Origin: Rhodospirillales bacterium
Lineage (GTDB): Bacteria; Pseudomonadota; Alphaproteobacteria; Rhodospirillales; Casp-alpha2
NCBI GenBank assembly: GCA_017640505.1
Contig: JAEPQO010000005.1
Location: forward strand, 1 to 64,000
DNA: 64,000 bases
Direction of reading: 5' to 3'
Shown here: positions 45,027-54,318 of the stretch, piece by piece
Layout of the letters: each line of letters opens with the position of its first letter
Numbering within the stretch: the first letter of the stretch is position 1
Made by a program: the position numbers and the translations under genes
The notes under the pieces: generated by a model
What the model was told of the DNA's origin: nothing
Seen by the model: only the letters and a program-made list of their open reading frames with translations
The model's database searches: none

Positions 45027-46484
45027 TTAGTCCCCGTTTTTGGCCTGTTTCTGCGGTTTTTGAGCCTCGAACCAATCCGGCACGGGCCACGGCGGCATGG
45101 ACTTTACAGCCCCGCCGACATGGACCTTGCCGGGCAGCCGGCAGGCATCGGGAAAGTCGTCGGCACCGCGGAAACGGAACACGCTGTCGTGCACCTTGGC
45201 ATGGTCGCGCACCAGCGGCCAGACCACGTCGCGCAGGAATTCCTGGTCGTTCCATTTGTTCCAGTTGTAGTCGAGCGCGACATCCGCCAGCGCGCGCAGA
45301 TTCGGCAGCACCCGGGCGATGCCGCCCCACATCCCCGCCAGCATGACCTCCATGTGATAGGGATGATCGCGCATCACGTGAAACGGCGCGCCGGAACGGA
45401 TCCAGTCATCGACGGCGACGGCTTCCTGCATGTTGAGGCGCGAGTCGGCGTCACGGCAAATGAACCGCTCGACGGCCTCGTCGTCGGAAACCAGAAACCG
45501 CCACAAAGGCTTGAGTTTCAACAGCTTGGGATCACGTATCAGATGCACCTCCGCGCCCAGTCGCCTGAGTTCCGCAATCACCGGCTCGGGGACGGAACGG
45601 TCGCAATAAAAGCGGCAGCGCCAGCCGGCATAGACATTCGGCGCAAGCTGCGCGTTGACGATGGCGCCGTGGGTATAGACCGGATCGTCACCCCAGAGGC
45701 TGAACGCGATCACGTTCTTCGTGCGGTCAGAGGGATCGAAGACGCTTTCGCGGGGCGTGAGCGAAAGCCCCAGGTTCATTTCCTTGAAACGCCTGGTCGC
45801 CAGGGCGTCCTTCATGTCCAGCGCGACCGCCGCGTGCTTGAGCGTGTCCGCCTCGTTCCCGGCCTGGTAATGGGTGATGACGAGCGCGTTCCGGATCGGG
45901 ATATCGTCCGGGTTCAGCTCGATCGCGCGCGTGATCGCCGCTGCCGATTCCTCGAAGTTTTCCAACCGCCTATGGGAAACACCGAGAAGCGACCAGGCAA
46001 GCGCATCGCGCCCGCCCGCATCCGTTTGCAGGTAACGCTCGAACAGTGGCACGGCCTCGGCATCGCGGCCGGTTTCCTGCGCGACGACGGCCAGAAGATA
46101 GCGCGCGCGGAGGTGATTCTCGTCCGCCTCAAGCGCGGTCCGGAAGGCCTTGGCCGCCGTTTCACGGTCGTCCAGATCGCGATGGCAGGAGCCCAGCAGC
46201 GTCCAGATATCGGCGCGCCCGGGGGCCTGCTCGAGAATGTCCTCGATGATTGGAATGGCGTCGCGCTGCCTGCCGAGGCGGCGGAGCGACATGGCAAGGA
46301 CCAGCGACAGACTGATTTTGTCTGCACAATCCTGCATGTTTTCCCGGGCATGCGCCGCCGCGGCCTCGAATCTTAACGCTTTATAGTGCGAAAAGGCCGT
46401 TTTTACCGCCGGTTCGGGCGTCGCCAAATCGACACCCTGATCGATGTCCTGCCCGGTGCCCGGTTCGATGCCCTGCTCGTCCAT
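45027..46484 (-). CDS. TPR protein with glycosyltransferase-like C-terminal domain
   Basis: 485 residues, no signal peptide. Residues about 25-215 are five or six TPR units (for example ADIWTLLGSCHRDLDDRETA and AWSLLGVSHRRLENFEESA). Residues about 235-470 form a second domain starting KNVIAFSLWGDDPVYTHGA, with a RFICRDADSRLN segment resembling the DxD metal site of glycosyltransferases and FHVMRDHPYHMEVMLAG. Upstream of and co-directional with the giant repeat protein (139-nt gap). A role in glycosylating a surface protein is possible but unproven. Confidence 0.75.
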   Translation of the reverse strand: MDEQGIEPGTGQDIDQGVDLATPEPAVKTAFSHYKALRFEAAAAHARENMQDCADKISLSLVLAMSLRRLGRQRDAIPIIEDILEQAPGRADIWTLLGSCHRDLDDRETAAKAFRTALEADENHLRARYLLAVVAQETGRDAEAVPLFERYLQTDAGGRDALAWSLLGVSHRRLENFEESAAAITRAIELNPDDIPIRNALVITHYQAGNEADTLKHAAVALDMKDALATRRFKEMNLGLSLTPRESVFDPSDRTKNVIAFSLWGDDPVYTHGAIVNAQLAPNVYAGWRCRFYCDRSVPEPVIAELRRLGAEVHLIRDPKLLKLKPLWRFLVSDDEAVERFICRDADSRLNMQEAVAVDDWIRSGAPFHVMRDHPYHMEVMLAGMWGGIARVLPNLRALADVALDYNWNKWNDQEFLRDVVWPLVRDHAKVHDSVFRFRGADDFPDACRLPGKVHVGGAVKSMPPWPVPDWFEAQKPQKQAKNGD

Positions 46485-46516
46485 TTCGGGTGGTATCCTC
46501 CCCCACCAATCCCCAT

Positions 46517-46542
46517 GTGACGAGAACGTGAAATTCCGTCAC
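46517..46542. promoter_or_regulatory. Inverted repeat in divergent promoter region
   Basis: GTGACG - 14 nt - CGTCAC in the 166-nt gap between the TPR gene and the rightward GST gene. Candidate operator for either gene; no regulator is adjacent. Confidence 0.3.
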
Positions 46543-46650
46543 GTGACAGATACTGACAGGCACCCATGCGATCGGCAATCGGCTGATCTCGCCGCCCGCC
46601 GGTCCGGGTGCTAATGTCCGTCGACAAATCGTCTGGGGAGGAGACATTTC

Positions 46651-47271
46651 ATGGTTCGAGTGCTGGGACGTGCGAATTCGATCAACGTCCAGAAAGTCAT
46701 GTGGATCGCGGCCGAGATCGGCCTCGATGTGGAACGCGTCGACATCGGCGGCAGCTTCGGCGGCAACGACACGGCGGATTACCTCGCCAAGAATCCGAAC
46801 GGCCGCGTGCCGGTGCTGGAGGACGGCGATTTCATCCTCTGGGAATCGAACGCCATCGTCCGTTACCTGACCGAGAAGTACGGCTCCGCCCCCTGGAAAC
46901 CGTCGCGGATAGAAGACACCTTCCACGCCCACCAGTGGATGGACTTCTACCTGACCGTCCTGCACCCGCCGATGACGACCGTATTCTGGACCCTGGTCCG
47001 CACCGCGCCCGAGGACCGCGACATGGATGCCTTCAACGCCGCCGTCGCCGCCGCCAACAAGGGCTGGGCCATCGTCGACGCGCACCTTGCCGACAACCCG
47101 TTCATGACCGGCACCGCGCCGACCATGGGCGACGTGCCGTTGGGCTGCGCGGCGTATCGCTGGCATAACCTGGACGTCGACCGCGCCGAGCTTCCGAACC
47201 TGAAACGCTGGTACGAGACGTTCGCGAACCGCCTCGCCTATCAGGAAAACGTCATGCTCCCGCTGACGTGA
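46651..47271 (+). CDS. Glutathione S-transferase family protein
   Basis: 206 residues; thioredoxin-like domain with NSINVQKVMWIAAEIGL at helix 1, cis-Pro at NGRVPVLEDGDF, and WESNAIVRYLTEKYG for glutathione binding, then an alpha-helical domain. Same subfamily as the GST at 13712. GGGGAGGAG lies before the ATG. Starts a rightward cluster with an alpha/beta hydrolase and a DsbA-like isomerase, which suggests breakdown of an aromatic or electrophilic compound; no substrate is visible. Confidence 0.9.
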   Translation: MVRVLGRANSINVQKVMWIAAEIGLDVERVDIGGSFGGNDTADYLAKNPNGRVPVLEDGDFILWESNAIVRYLTEKYGSAPWKPSRIEDTFHAHQWMDFYLTVLHPPMTTVFWTLVRTAPEDRDMDAFNAAVAAANKGWAIVDAHLADNPFMTGTAPTMGDVPLGCAAYRWHNLDVDRAELPNLKRWYETFANRLAYQENVMLPLT

Positions 47272-47332
47272 TGATGCTATAAAGAAACCGCACACCCACC
47301 ACCGACGACGATCACATAAACGGGGAACGACA

Positions 47333-48199
47333 ATGGCCGATAAAGTCTACGGCGACTTCACGCAGGAAGAACTCGACTGGCAATACAACAACCGCGAACG
47401 GGTGCCCGATCACGAAACGCTGCTGACAAAGTATGTCGCGCGCGGCGAAGCCTTTATCGCGAAGGCCCCGCACACCTTCGACATTCCGTTCGGCGACACG
47501 CCGGCGGAAGTGCTCGACGTCTACCCCGCGCATGAAAGCGACGATGCGGCGCCGGTGCTGATCTTCTTTCACGGCGGCTACTGGTTCTCGCGTCACAAGA
47601 ACGACTTCCGCTACATCCCGGTCGGCTTCGCACCGGCGGGCGCCATGGTGGTCGTCGTCAACTACGCGCTGGTGCCCGACGTTGACCTGCCGGAACTGGT
47701 GCGCCAGTGCCGCGCCTCGGTCGCCTGGACCTGCAAGAACGCGGCCGAGCACGGCGGCGACCCGAACCGCATCTATATCTCGGGCCACTCGGCGGGCGGT
47801 CATATCACGGCGATGATGAACGCCACCGACTGGTCCGAATGGGATGTCGACCCGGGCGCGATCAAGGGCAGCATGGCGATCTCGGGTCTCTACGATCTCG
47901 AGCCCATCCGGCTGAACTACATGAACCCGACGCTGGGTTTCACGCCGGAAATCGTTTCCACCCTCAGCCCCATTCACCTCAAGCCGACCGTCAACGCGCC
48001 CATCGTCTTCGCCGTCGGCGGCGCCGAGACGCCGGAGTTCCACCGCCACAACAAGATGCTGTCGGGCCCGTGGGCGCAAGCCGGCATGGCGTGCGAGGAA
48101 ATCACGGTACCGGACCTCAACCACTTCACGATCCTCGAAGACTTCTCGACCGAGGGCCGGACGCTCAACACCCGCATGCGGCAGATGATGGGGCTCTGA
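47333..48199 (+). CDS. Alpha/beta hydrolase (HSL/arylformamidase-like)
   Basis: 288-residue cytoplasmic hydrolase. Oxyanion-hole motif HGGYW at residues 80-84, as in arylformamidases (KynB-type) and HSL esterases; nucleophile S153 in GHSAGG; a likely catalytic His in the LNHFTI segment near the C-terminus. The stop overlaps the next ATG as TGATG. N-formylkynurenine is a possible substrate but kynurenine genes are absent. Confidence 0.85.
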   Translation: MADKVYGDFTQEELDWQYNNRERVPDHETLLTKYVARGEAFIAKAPHTFDIPFGDTPAEVLDVYPAHESDDAAPVLIFFHGGYWFSRHKNDFRYIPVGFAPAGAMVVVVNYALVPDVDLPELVRQCRASVAWTCKNAAEHGGDPNRIYISGHSAGGHITAMMNATDWSEWDVDPGAIKGSMAISGLYDLEPIRLNYMNPTLGFTPEIVSTLSPIHLKPTVNAPIVFAVGGAETPEFHRHNKMLSGPWAQAGMACEEITVPDLNHFTILEDFSTEGRTLNTRMRQMMGL

Positions 48200-48870
48200 T
48201 GAAGGGAGACAGCTCAACCTTCCACGTCGACGTCTTCTGGTCGATGCGGAGCCCATTCTGCTACCTGTCCCTCGACCGGCTGCTGGAGATGGAGCGCAAC
48301 TTCGAGGTCTTCATCGACATCCGGCCGGTGTGGCCGATCGCGGTCCGCAAGCCCGACTTCTTCAAGACCGTGAACCCGAAGTACCGGCGCTATCATTCGG
48401 CGGACTGTACGCGGATGGCGGAATACCTCGGCATCCCGTTCCGCCGCCCGCCGGTGCCGGACCCGATCATCCAGGACGAGCAAACGATGGAGGTCGCCAA
48501 GGACCAGCCCTATATCCGCACGCTCACGCTCCTCGCCGCCGCCGCACAGGTGCGGCAAGCCGGCCTGCCCTTCATGGACAAGGTGATGCGGCTTTTGTGG
48601 GACGGATCGACCGACAACTGGCACGAGGGCGATCACCTGTTGAATGCGATGAACGACGCCGGGCTCAACGGGCACGCCTTGTTCGCGGATATCGAGGCCG
48701 ACCCCGACCGGTTCGAACAGGTGATATCTGAGAACGAAGCCGCGCAGGAAGCCTCCGATCACTGGGGCGTACCGCTGATGGTCTATAACGGCGAGACGTT
48801 CTTCGGTCAGGACCGGGTGAACATTCTTCTCTGGCGCATGATGCAGGACGGCCTGCCGGAACGGGCTTAG
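48199..48870 (+). CDS. DsbA-fold protein, 2-hydroxychromene-2-carboxylate isomerase-like
   Basis: 223 residues with a thioredoxin/kappa-GST fold: N-terminal DVFWSMRSPFCYLSL, where the Ser of the SxxSP site is the glutathione-handling residue in HCCA isomerases; C-terminal WGVPLMVYNGETFFGQDR is the typical cis-Pro region. ATG 48199 overlaps the hydrolase stop; longer in-frame sequence upstream lies inside that gene. HCCA isomerases act in polycyclic aromatic degradation; other kappa-class roles are equally possible. Confidence 0.82.
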   Translation: MKGDSSTFHVDVFWSMRSPFCYLSLDRLLEMERNFEVFIDIRPVWPIAVRKPDFFKTVNPKYRRYHSADCTRMAEYLGIPFRRPPVPDPIIQDEQTMEVAKDQPYIRTLTLLAAAAQVRQAGLPFMDKVMRLLWDGSTDNWHEGDHLLNAMNDAGLNGHALFADIEADPDRFEQVISENEAAQEASDHWGVPLMVYNGETFFGQDRVNILLWRMMQDGLPERA

Positions 48871-48885
48871 CGCGAACGCTCACCC

Positions 48886-48989
48886 CCTCACCTAACCTCT
48901 CCCCCTGCAAGGGGGAGAGGGATAAGAGCGGCACGTGCCTAGATACGAGAGTCCCTCTCCTCCATTCATGGAGGAGAGGACAGGTGAGG
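48886..48989. repeat. Intergenic palindromic repeat A, copy 1
   Basis: 104-bp element bounded by CCTCACCT and AGGTGAGG, containing two internal palindromes: one centred on CCCCCTGCAAGGGGG and one on CTCCATTCATGGAG. Same family as copies at 54319 and 59015. Non-coding and without a transposase. Confidence 0.9.
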
Positions 48990-48994
48990 AGGCC

Positions 48995-49762
48995 CTACTC
49001 CACTTCGATCCGGACCGGGGCTAGGCCGGTAAAGTCGGCGTCGATCACGTCGCCCGGCTGGATCGCTTCGATGCCGGTGCAGGTCCCAGTGGTGATCACC
49101 TCACCCGCCTTGAGGCCGCGCCCGAACCGCGACTGCTGATTGGCGAGCCAGACCATGACATTCATCGGATCGCCGAGCGCACGGCTGCCGGGGCCGCGGT
49201 CCTTTTCCGCACCGTTGATGCGGAGCGCAACCTCCAGCGTTTTCGGATCGTGTCTGCGCCAGTCCGCATCCCACGCGCCGGTGACGAGCGCGATGTTCAC
49301 GCCCCCGTCCGCCGTCGACATGGCGCGGCCGTAGCCGGCGAGCCCGCCCGCGACCCGCGTGCCGACGATTTCGATGGCGCCGGCGATGGCGCCGACGGCG
49401 GCTGCCACCTCGTCATACGTATAGTCGTCGCCGCGCGGCGGCAGGTCTTCACCGAGACGGAACGCGATCTCGCCCTCCACCTACGGCATCTGCGCGGGCA
49501 CGATCCTGGTCCGCGCCGGGGATTGATAAAGGAACGGTTCGAGGATCGGGCCCGATCCTGGTTCCGTGGTGCCGAGGCGCTCCTGCGCCGCCTTGCTGGT
49601 CGAGCCGATCTTGAAACCGACGGTTTTGAACCCGGAGAGCCGGGTGACCTCGGCCTGGATGGCGTAGGAATTCTCAAGCGTCGGTTTCGGATCTATCTCT
49701 TCGGGCTGCACCACCGTACCGTCAGCGCGAGCCTGCCAGAGTTTTCGCGCGATGTCCGTCAC
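48995..49762 (-). pseudogene. 2-keto-4-pentenoate hydratase-like gene split by an in-frame TAG
   Basis: FAH/MhpD-type hydratase. The first 93 codons (MTDIARKLWQARADGT to VPAQMP) end at a TAG (49481-49483); the same frame then continues with VEGEIAFRLGEDLPP to FTGLAPVRIEVE. Together about 255 residues, the usual size, so a single nonsense change (or a sequence error) is the simplest reading. The metal-site segment lies just after the stop, so the short product would be inactive. The start is GTG 49762, overlapping the MFS stop as GTGA. Confidence 0.85.
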
Positions 49763-50979
49763 CCTTCGATCTTTTCCGCGTTCGGCAGCATGGCGACGAG
49801 GACGTTGGCCGCGAGCATGGTCCCCGCCAGCACATAGAACACCGCGCCGACGCCGTAGTGGTCCGCGATCACGCCGCCCGCGACCGGCACGACGAACGAG
49901 AGCGCGGATTGCGTGCCGAACAGCGCGCTGGTGGCGCTGCCGTGCATCCGGGGCGGCGTCAGGTCCATCATCCAGCTGTGGATCACCGGCCTGATCGCGA
50001 ACAGCACGAAGCCCAGCACCGAGACGCCGGCGAAAAACATGTACTCGTTCTGCGCCAGCGCCAGGAACGCGACGACGACGGTCGTGCCCGTCGCCGCACC
50101 CAGCACGATCGGGCGGCGGCCGATTTTATCCGACCACGCCCCGGCGATGGGCCCGGCGAAGAAGCCGCCGACCTGCATCGCCGTCATGCCGACGCCGGTC
50201 ATCACCGGCCCGACCTTGAGGACGTTCGCCAGATAGATGGGAATGAACATCAGGAGCCCGTTCTGCGTCATCGAGCGGAAACCCGCCATCAAGCAAAGCC
50301 CCATCGCGGCGCGGTCGGTGAACATCACCTTGAGGCCCGAGAAATATTCGGCCGCGGATATCTTGTTCGATATCTGGCCGTCCGCGTCCTTGTCCATGCG
50401 CGCGATGCTGATCAGAATCAGGGCCGCGATCACCAGCACCGGCATGCTGCCCCAGAGCGCGGTATCGCGCCACGTGAGGACCGTCAGCAGGCCGCCGACA
50501 CAAAGCGGCGCGAGGCTGTCACCCAATGATGCGCCCAGCGTGTGGATCGACAGCACGTAACCCCGGTTGTTCGGATAGAGCCCGGACAGGAACGAGATCG
50601 CCGCCGGATGCCACAGGTTGTTGGTGCCGCCGATGACGGCGACGAGCCCGATCAGCACGGCGAGCCCGCCGGCGAGTCCGAACACCATCAGCGCGGCGGC
50701 GCCCAGCACCAGCGAGACCGCCTGCACCATGACGCGGCGGCCCAAAACATCGACCACCATGCCCGACCCGAAGTTGGCGAGGAACGAGGAGATGTGGAAG
50801 GTGGAAACGAGGACGCCGGCTTCGGTATAACTGAGGCCCAGTTCTTCGGTCAGGTACGGCAGGATCAGGTAGAACGTGGCGGCGATCCAGTGCGTCGCGC
50901 CATGCCCCAGCGAGACCACCCATGCCGGTGCCTGCTCGCGCACGCCCAGCCCCGTCAATCTGACGATCCGTTCGCCCAT
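49759..50979 (-). CDS. MFS transporter
   Basis: 406 residues with about 12 membrane helices. Loop 2-3 motif shows VDVLGRRVMVQ and the second half SDKIGRRPIV, the duplicated GxxxDRxGRR-type signature. The N-terminus (SLGHGATHWIAATFYLILP) and GLYPNNRGYVLSIHTLG resemble fosmidomycin-resistance-type carriers. It is translationally coupled to the broken hydratase, suggesting uptake or export of that pathway's compound. Confidence 0.88.
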   Translation of the reverse strand: MGERIVRLTGLGVREQAPAWVVSLGHGATHWIAATFYLILPYLTEELGLSYTEAGVLVSTFHISSFLANFGSGMVVDVLGRRVMVQAVSLVLGAAALMVFGLAGGLAVLIGLVAVIGGTNNLWHPAAISFLSGLYPNNRGYVLSIHTLGASLGDSLAPLCVGGLLTVLTWRDTALWGSMPVLVIAALILISIARMDKDADGQISNKISAAEYFSGLKVMFTDRAAMGLCLMAGFRSMTQNGLLMFIPIYLANVLKVGPVMTGVGMTAMQVGGFFAGPIAGAWSDKIGRRPIVLGAATGTTVVVAFLALAQNEYMFFAGVSVLGFVLFAIRPVIHSWMMDLTPPRMHGSATSALFGTQSALSFVVPVAGGVIADHYGVGAVFYVLAGTMLAANVLVAMLPNAEKIEG

Positions 50980-51105
50980 GCTTCCCCTCGTTCATCGTTT
51001 TTGTTGGCGCCGATTATCGTGCGCGGTTTCACGTGTGACAAACCCAAAGGCAGGTGAATGCGGCCCGGGTGTCTCGGTTTTTGACGCGGCGACACATCCC
51101 CATCT

Positions 51106-51178
51106 CGTCACCCCGGCGCAGGCCGGGATCCAGAGGTTCTGCGGAGTATTCTGGATTCCGGCCTCCGCCGGAATGACG
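51106..51178. repeat. Intergenic palindromic repeat B, copy 1
   Basis: Imperfect inverted repeat: CGTCACCCCGGCGCAGGCCG on the left pairs with CGGCCTCCGCCGGAATGACG on the right. It fills much of the 300-nt gap 50980-51279, in which no gene is seen. The right-hand relative is at 62112. Confidence 0.8.
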
Positions 51179-51279
51179 GGAAACGAATACGGTTTCATCA
51201 CCCCGCCCCTTGCCCGAAGCGGGTTGGCGGGCGAGAATACCGGCAATCAAACAACCATAATTTTACTTAGGAGACAGAC

Positions 51280-52089
51280 ATGCCGGACGCCGGTAACGAC
51301 ACCCCCGTGAAACGCCTGATCGTCGAAAAGGACGGTCCCATCGGCCGCGTGAAGATGGACAACCAGACGCGCCGCAACGCCATGACGCTGGGCATGTGGC
51401 AGGACCTCGGCAAAGCCATCGAGGACTTTGCCGCCGATGACAACATCCGCGTCGTCATCGTGTCGGGCGAAGGCGGCAAGGCGTTCTGCGCCGGCGCCGA
51501 TATTTCGGAATTCGAGAAAAACCGGTCTTCGGAAGAAGGCGTGAAGCTTTACAACGAGTCCGTCGAAAAATCGTCCGACCTGCTGCGTACCATCGACAAA
51601 CCGACCATTGCCAAGATCGAAGGCTTCTGCGTCGGCGGCGGTGTCGGCATCGCGACATGCTGCGACATGCGGCTCGCCACCGACGATGCGATCATCGCCA
51701 TCCCGGCGGCGAAGCTGGGCCTCGGTTACCGGGTCGACGGCCTGAAGCCGCTGACCGACATCATCGGCCCGTCGTACGCGATGGAGCTGTTCTATACCGC
51801 ACGCAAGTTCACCGCCGACGAAGCCGAACGGATGAACTATTTCAACCGCGTGATCGCGCGTGACGAGTTCGACGCCTACGTCGAGGACTATGCCAAGACC
51901 ATCGCCGGCAACGCGCCGCTGACCATCAAGGCGGTCAAGGTCGTGGTGAAGGAATGCCTCAAGGACGATGCCGACCGCGACCATGCGCTTTGTGCGTCCA
52001 TCGTCGACGACTGCTTCAAGTCGGAAGACTACGTCGAAGGGCGCCGCGCGTTCATGGAGAAGCGGAAGCCCGAATTCAAAGGCAAGTAA
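51280..52089 (+). CDS. Enoyl-CoA hydratase/isomerase family protein
   Basis: Crotonase-fold enzyme of 269 residues. Oxyanion-hole regions are visible at AFCAGADISEFE and GFCVGGGVGIATCCDMRLA. TTAGGAG precedes the ATG. Followed 12 nt later by a MmgE/PrpD gene and then a dehydrogenase, forming a rightward catabolic operon. CoA substrate unknown. Confidence 0.9.
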   Translation: MPDAGNDTPVKRLIVEKDGPIGRVKMDNQTRRNAMTLGMWQDLGKAIEDFAADDNIRVVIVSGEGGKAFCAGADISEFEKNRSSEEGVKLYNESVEKSSDLLRTIDKPTIAKIEGFCVGGGVGIATCCDMRLATDDAIIAIPAAKLGLGYRVDGLKPLTDIIGPSYAMELFYTARKFTADEAERMNYFNRVIARDEFDAYVEDYAKTIAGNAPLTIKAVKVVVKECLKDDADRDHALCASIVDDCFKSEDYVEGRRAFMEKRKPEFKGK

Positions 52090-52101
52090 GGGGATGCGAT
52101 C

Positions 52102-53469
52102 ATGACGGCACCCGTTCTTCAGGCCTTCGCCGCGTTCTGCGCCGACGCGCGCAGCCGCGACTTCGATCACACCGTCTGGCACGCCGCCAAGCGCTGCGTC
52201 CTGGACTATTACGGCACCACGCTGCCGGGCGGCGCGGTGGCGCCGGCGACGATGCTGAAAACCGCCTTTGCCGACATGCTCGGCCGCGGCGGGGCCAGGC
52301 TCTATCCGGGCGGCGAAATCACGGACGCACGCACGGCGGCACTGATCAACGGGGCCGCCAGCCACACGGTCGAGTTCGACGACATCTACCGCGACGGCAT
52401 CTATCACCCGGGCGTGCCGGTGATCTCGGCGGCGCTTGCGGTGGCGGAAAGCCGGGGCGTTTCCGGCGAGACGCTGCTGAGGGGCGTGATCGCGGGCTAC
52501 GAGGTGTCCAACCGCATCGCCGAGACCATCAACCCGGCGCACTATGCGTTCTGGCACACGACCGGCACCGTCGGCACCTTCGGCGCGGCGGCGGCGGCCT
52601 GCACCATCCTGGGCCTCGAAGAAGATCAGGCGCTCAATGCGCTCGCCAACGCGGGCACGATGGCGGCGGGCCTGCAGCAGGCGTTCCGGGGCGACGGCAT
52701 GGCCAAGCCGATGCACGGCGGCCACGCGGCGGATACCGGCATCATGTGCGCGATCTCGGCCAGTGCCGGCGTTACCGGCATCCACGACATGCTGGAAGGC
52801 GAGCGCGGCTTCGGCAACGCCATGTGCGGCGGCGTCGACTGGTCGAAGGTGTCGGCGACGCTGGGTGACGACTTCACGATCCTGCGCATGACGGTCAAGA
52901 ACCACGCCGCCTGCGGACACGGTCACGCCGCCATCGACGGCGCGCTGCACCTGCAGGCCGAGCACGGCTTCGGCCCCGACGACGTGGAGCGCATCGACGC
53001 CGGGACCTATGGCCCGGCGGTGGAGATCGTCGGCGCACAGGAAACCACCTCGGCGTTCGAGGCCAAGTTCAGCCTGCCCTACTGCGTTGCCGTCGCGCTC
53101 TATGACGGCAGCTGCCGCATGAAGGCGTTCACCGACGAACGCCGCGCCGACCCGAAGCTGCACGAATTGGCGAAGAAGGTCTTCGTTTCGAAGGACGACG
53201 ACTGCGACGCGGCGTTCCCGAAACGGCGCTCGGCCAAGGTGCGTGTGACGCTCAAGGACGGTACGTCGTTCGAGTTCTATTCGCCGACCCGCAAGGGGGA
53301 TCCGGACGCACCCTTGAGCGACGTCGAGCTTTCCGAAAAGTACCAGGAACTGGCGACGCCGGAACTGGGACCGGAGCGCGCGTCGGCGCTGGAGGCAAGT
53401 GTCTGGTCGCTCGAGAAACTGGCGAACGTCGCCGCGCTGTTCCCGGCCAACCGGGCCGCGGCGGAATGA
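52102..53469 (+). CDS. MmgE/PrpD family protein
   Basis: 455 residues of the family containing 2-methylcitrate dehydratase, iminodisuccinate epimerase and cis-aconitate decarboxylase. Family stretches: INGASSHTVEFDDIYRDGIYHPG, GYEVSNRIAETINP and the active-site region KPMHGGHAADTG; MTVKNHAACGHGHAAID is near the middle. No other methylcitrate-cycle genes are in the window, so the PrpD reaction is not supported. Its stop overlaps the next start (ATGA). Confidence 0.9.
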   Translation: MTAPVLQAFAAFCADARSRDFDHTVWHAAKRCVLDYYGTTLPGGAVAPATMLKTAFADMLGRGGARLYPGGEITDARTAALINGAASHTVEFDDIYRDGIYHPGVPVISAALAVAESRGVSGETLLRGVIAGYEVSNRIAETINPAHYAFWHTTGTVGTFGAAAAACTILGLEEDQALNALANAGTMAAGLQQAFRGDGMAKPMHGGHAADTGIMCAISASAGVTGIHDMLEGERGFGNAMCGGVDWSKVSATLGDDFTILRMTVKNHAACGHGHAAIDGALHLQAEHGFGPDDVERIDAGTYGPAVEIVGAQETTSAFEAKFSLPYCVAVALYDGSCRMKAFTDERRADPKLHELAKKVFVSKDDDCDAAFPKRRSAKVRVTLKDGTSFEFYSPTRKGDPDAPLSDVELSEKYQELATPELGPERASALEASVWSLEKLANVAALFPANRAAAE

Positions 53470-54314
53470 GCGGGCCGAAGCTGGGCTTCATCGGGTTCGG
53501 TGAAGCCGGATCGAACATCGCCGCCGGGCTCATTGAACAGGGGCTCTCCGACATCGCGGCCTATGCGCTCGAATGCCGCCATGTCGACGGCGTCACCGAA
53601 CATGCTGACGCCGCCGGGGCCATCGCCGGGCGCGATATCGTCCTCTCGGCGGTGACCGCCAACGTCGCGCTCGAGGTTGCGGAGATGTGCGCGCCGCTGC
53701 TCAAGCCGGGGCAGATCTACATCGACGTCAATTCCGTCTCGCCGGGCACCAAGAAAAAGATCGCCGACGTGATCAACGGTGTCGGCGCACGCTTCGTCGA
53801 GGTCTCGATCATGGGCGCGGTGCCGAAGCCGCGGCATACGGTACCGATCCTGATGTGCGGCGCGGCTGCGGGCGACGTTAAAGCCGCGCTCGATCCTTAT
53901 GGCATGAACCTGACGGATTTGGGGCCCGAGTACGGCCGCGCGGCGGCGACCAAGATGTTCCGCTCGATCATGATCAAGGGACTGGAAGCGCTGTTGCAGG
54001 AATGTGTGCTGGGGGCATCAAAGTACGGCGCCGCCGAGCAGGTGCTGGAATCCGTCGGCGAGGGCTATCCCGGCGTCGACTGGGTCGAACTCGCGCACCA
54101 CATGCTGGGCCGCACCGCCGTGCACGGCGCACGCCGCGCCGCCGAGATGGACGAGGTCGCGGCAACGCTGGCCGAACTCGGCATCGAACCGATGATGGCG
54201 GCGTCGGCCGCGAAGCGCATCCGCTGGGCCGCCGATCACGGGCTCAAGGAAAAGTTCGGCACCACGCCGCCGGAGAGCTTCCACGAGGTGCTGGCAATCA
54301 TCGGCAAGGGTTAA
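53466..54314 (+). CDS. NAD(P)-binding dehydrogenase with DUF1932 C-terminal domain
   Basis: 282 residues: N-terminal 6-phosphogluconate/beta-hydroxyacid dehydrogenase Rossmann domain (KLGFIGFGEAGSNIAAGLIE), the substrate loop DVNSVSPGTKKKIA, and the conserved Lys region (AAATKMFRSIMIKGLEALL), followed by a helical DUF1932 domain. ATG overlaps the PrpD stop by 4 nt. Members of this architecture act on 2-hydroxyacid-like substrates; the exact one is unknown. Confidence 0.88.
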   Translation: MSGPKLGFIGFGEAGSNIAAGLIEQGLSDIAAYALECRHVDGVTEHADAAGAIAGRDIVLSAVTANVALEVAEMCAPLLKPGQIYIDVNSVSPGTKKKIADVINGVGARFVEVSIMGAVPKPRHTVPILMCGAAAGDVKAALDPYGMNLTDLGPEYGRAAATKMFRSIMIKGLEALLQECVLGASKYGAAEQVLESVGEGYPGVDWVELAHHMLGRTAVHGARRAAEMDEVAATLAELGIEPMMAASAAKRIRWAADHGLKEKFGTTPPESFHEVLAIIGKG

Positions 54315-54318
54315 CCCC

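Noticed and set aside
48995-49762. TAG as a pyrrolysine or other recoded codon
   Set aside because: No pyl genes or recoding context are visible and the enzyme family has no such residue; nonsense mutation or sequence error is simpler.
51247-53163. 638-codon open frame on the minus strand
   Set aside because: Antisense to the enoyl-CoA hydratase and MmgE/PrpD genes, which show clear family motifs; the translation is Arg/His/Gly-rich and unrecognisable.
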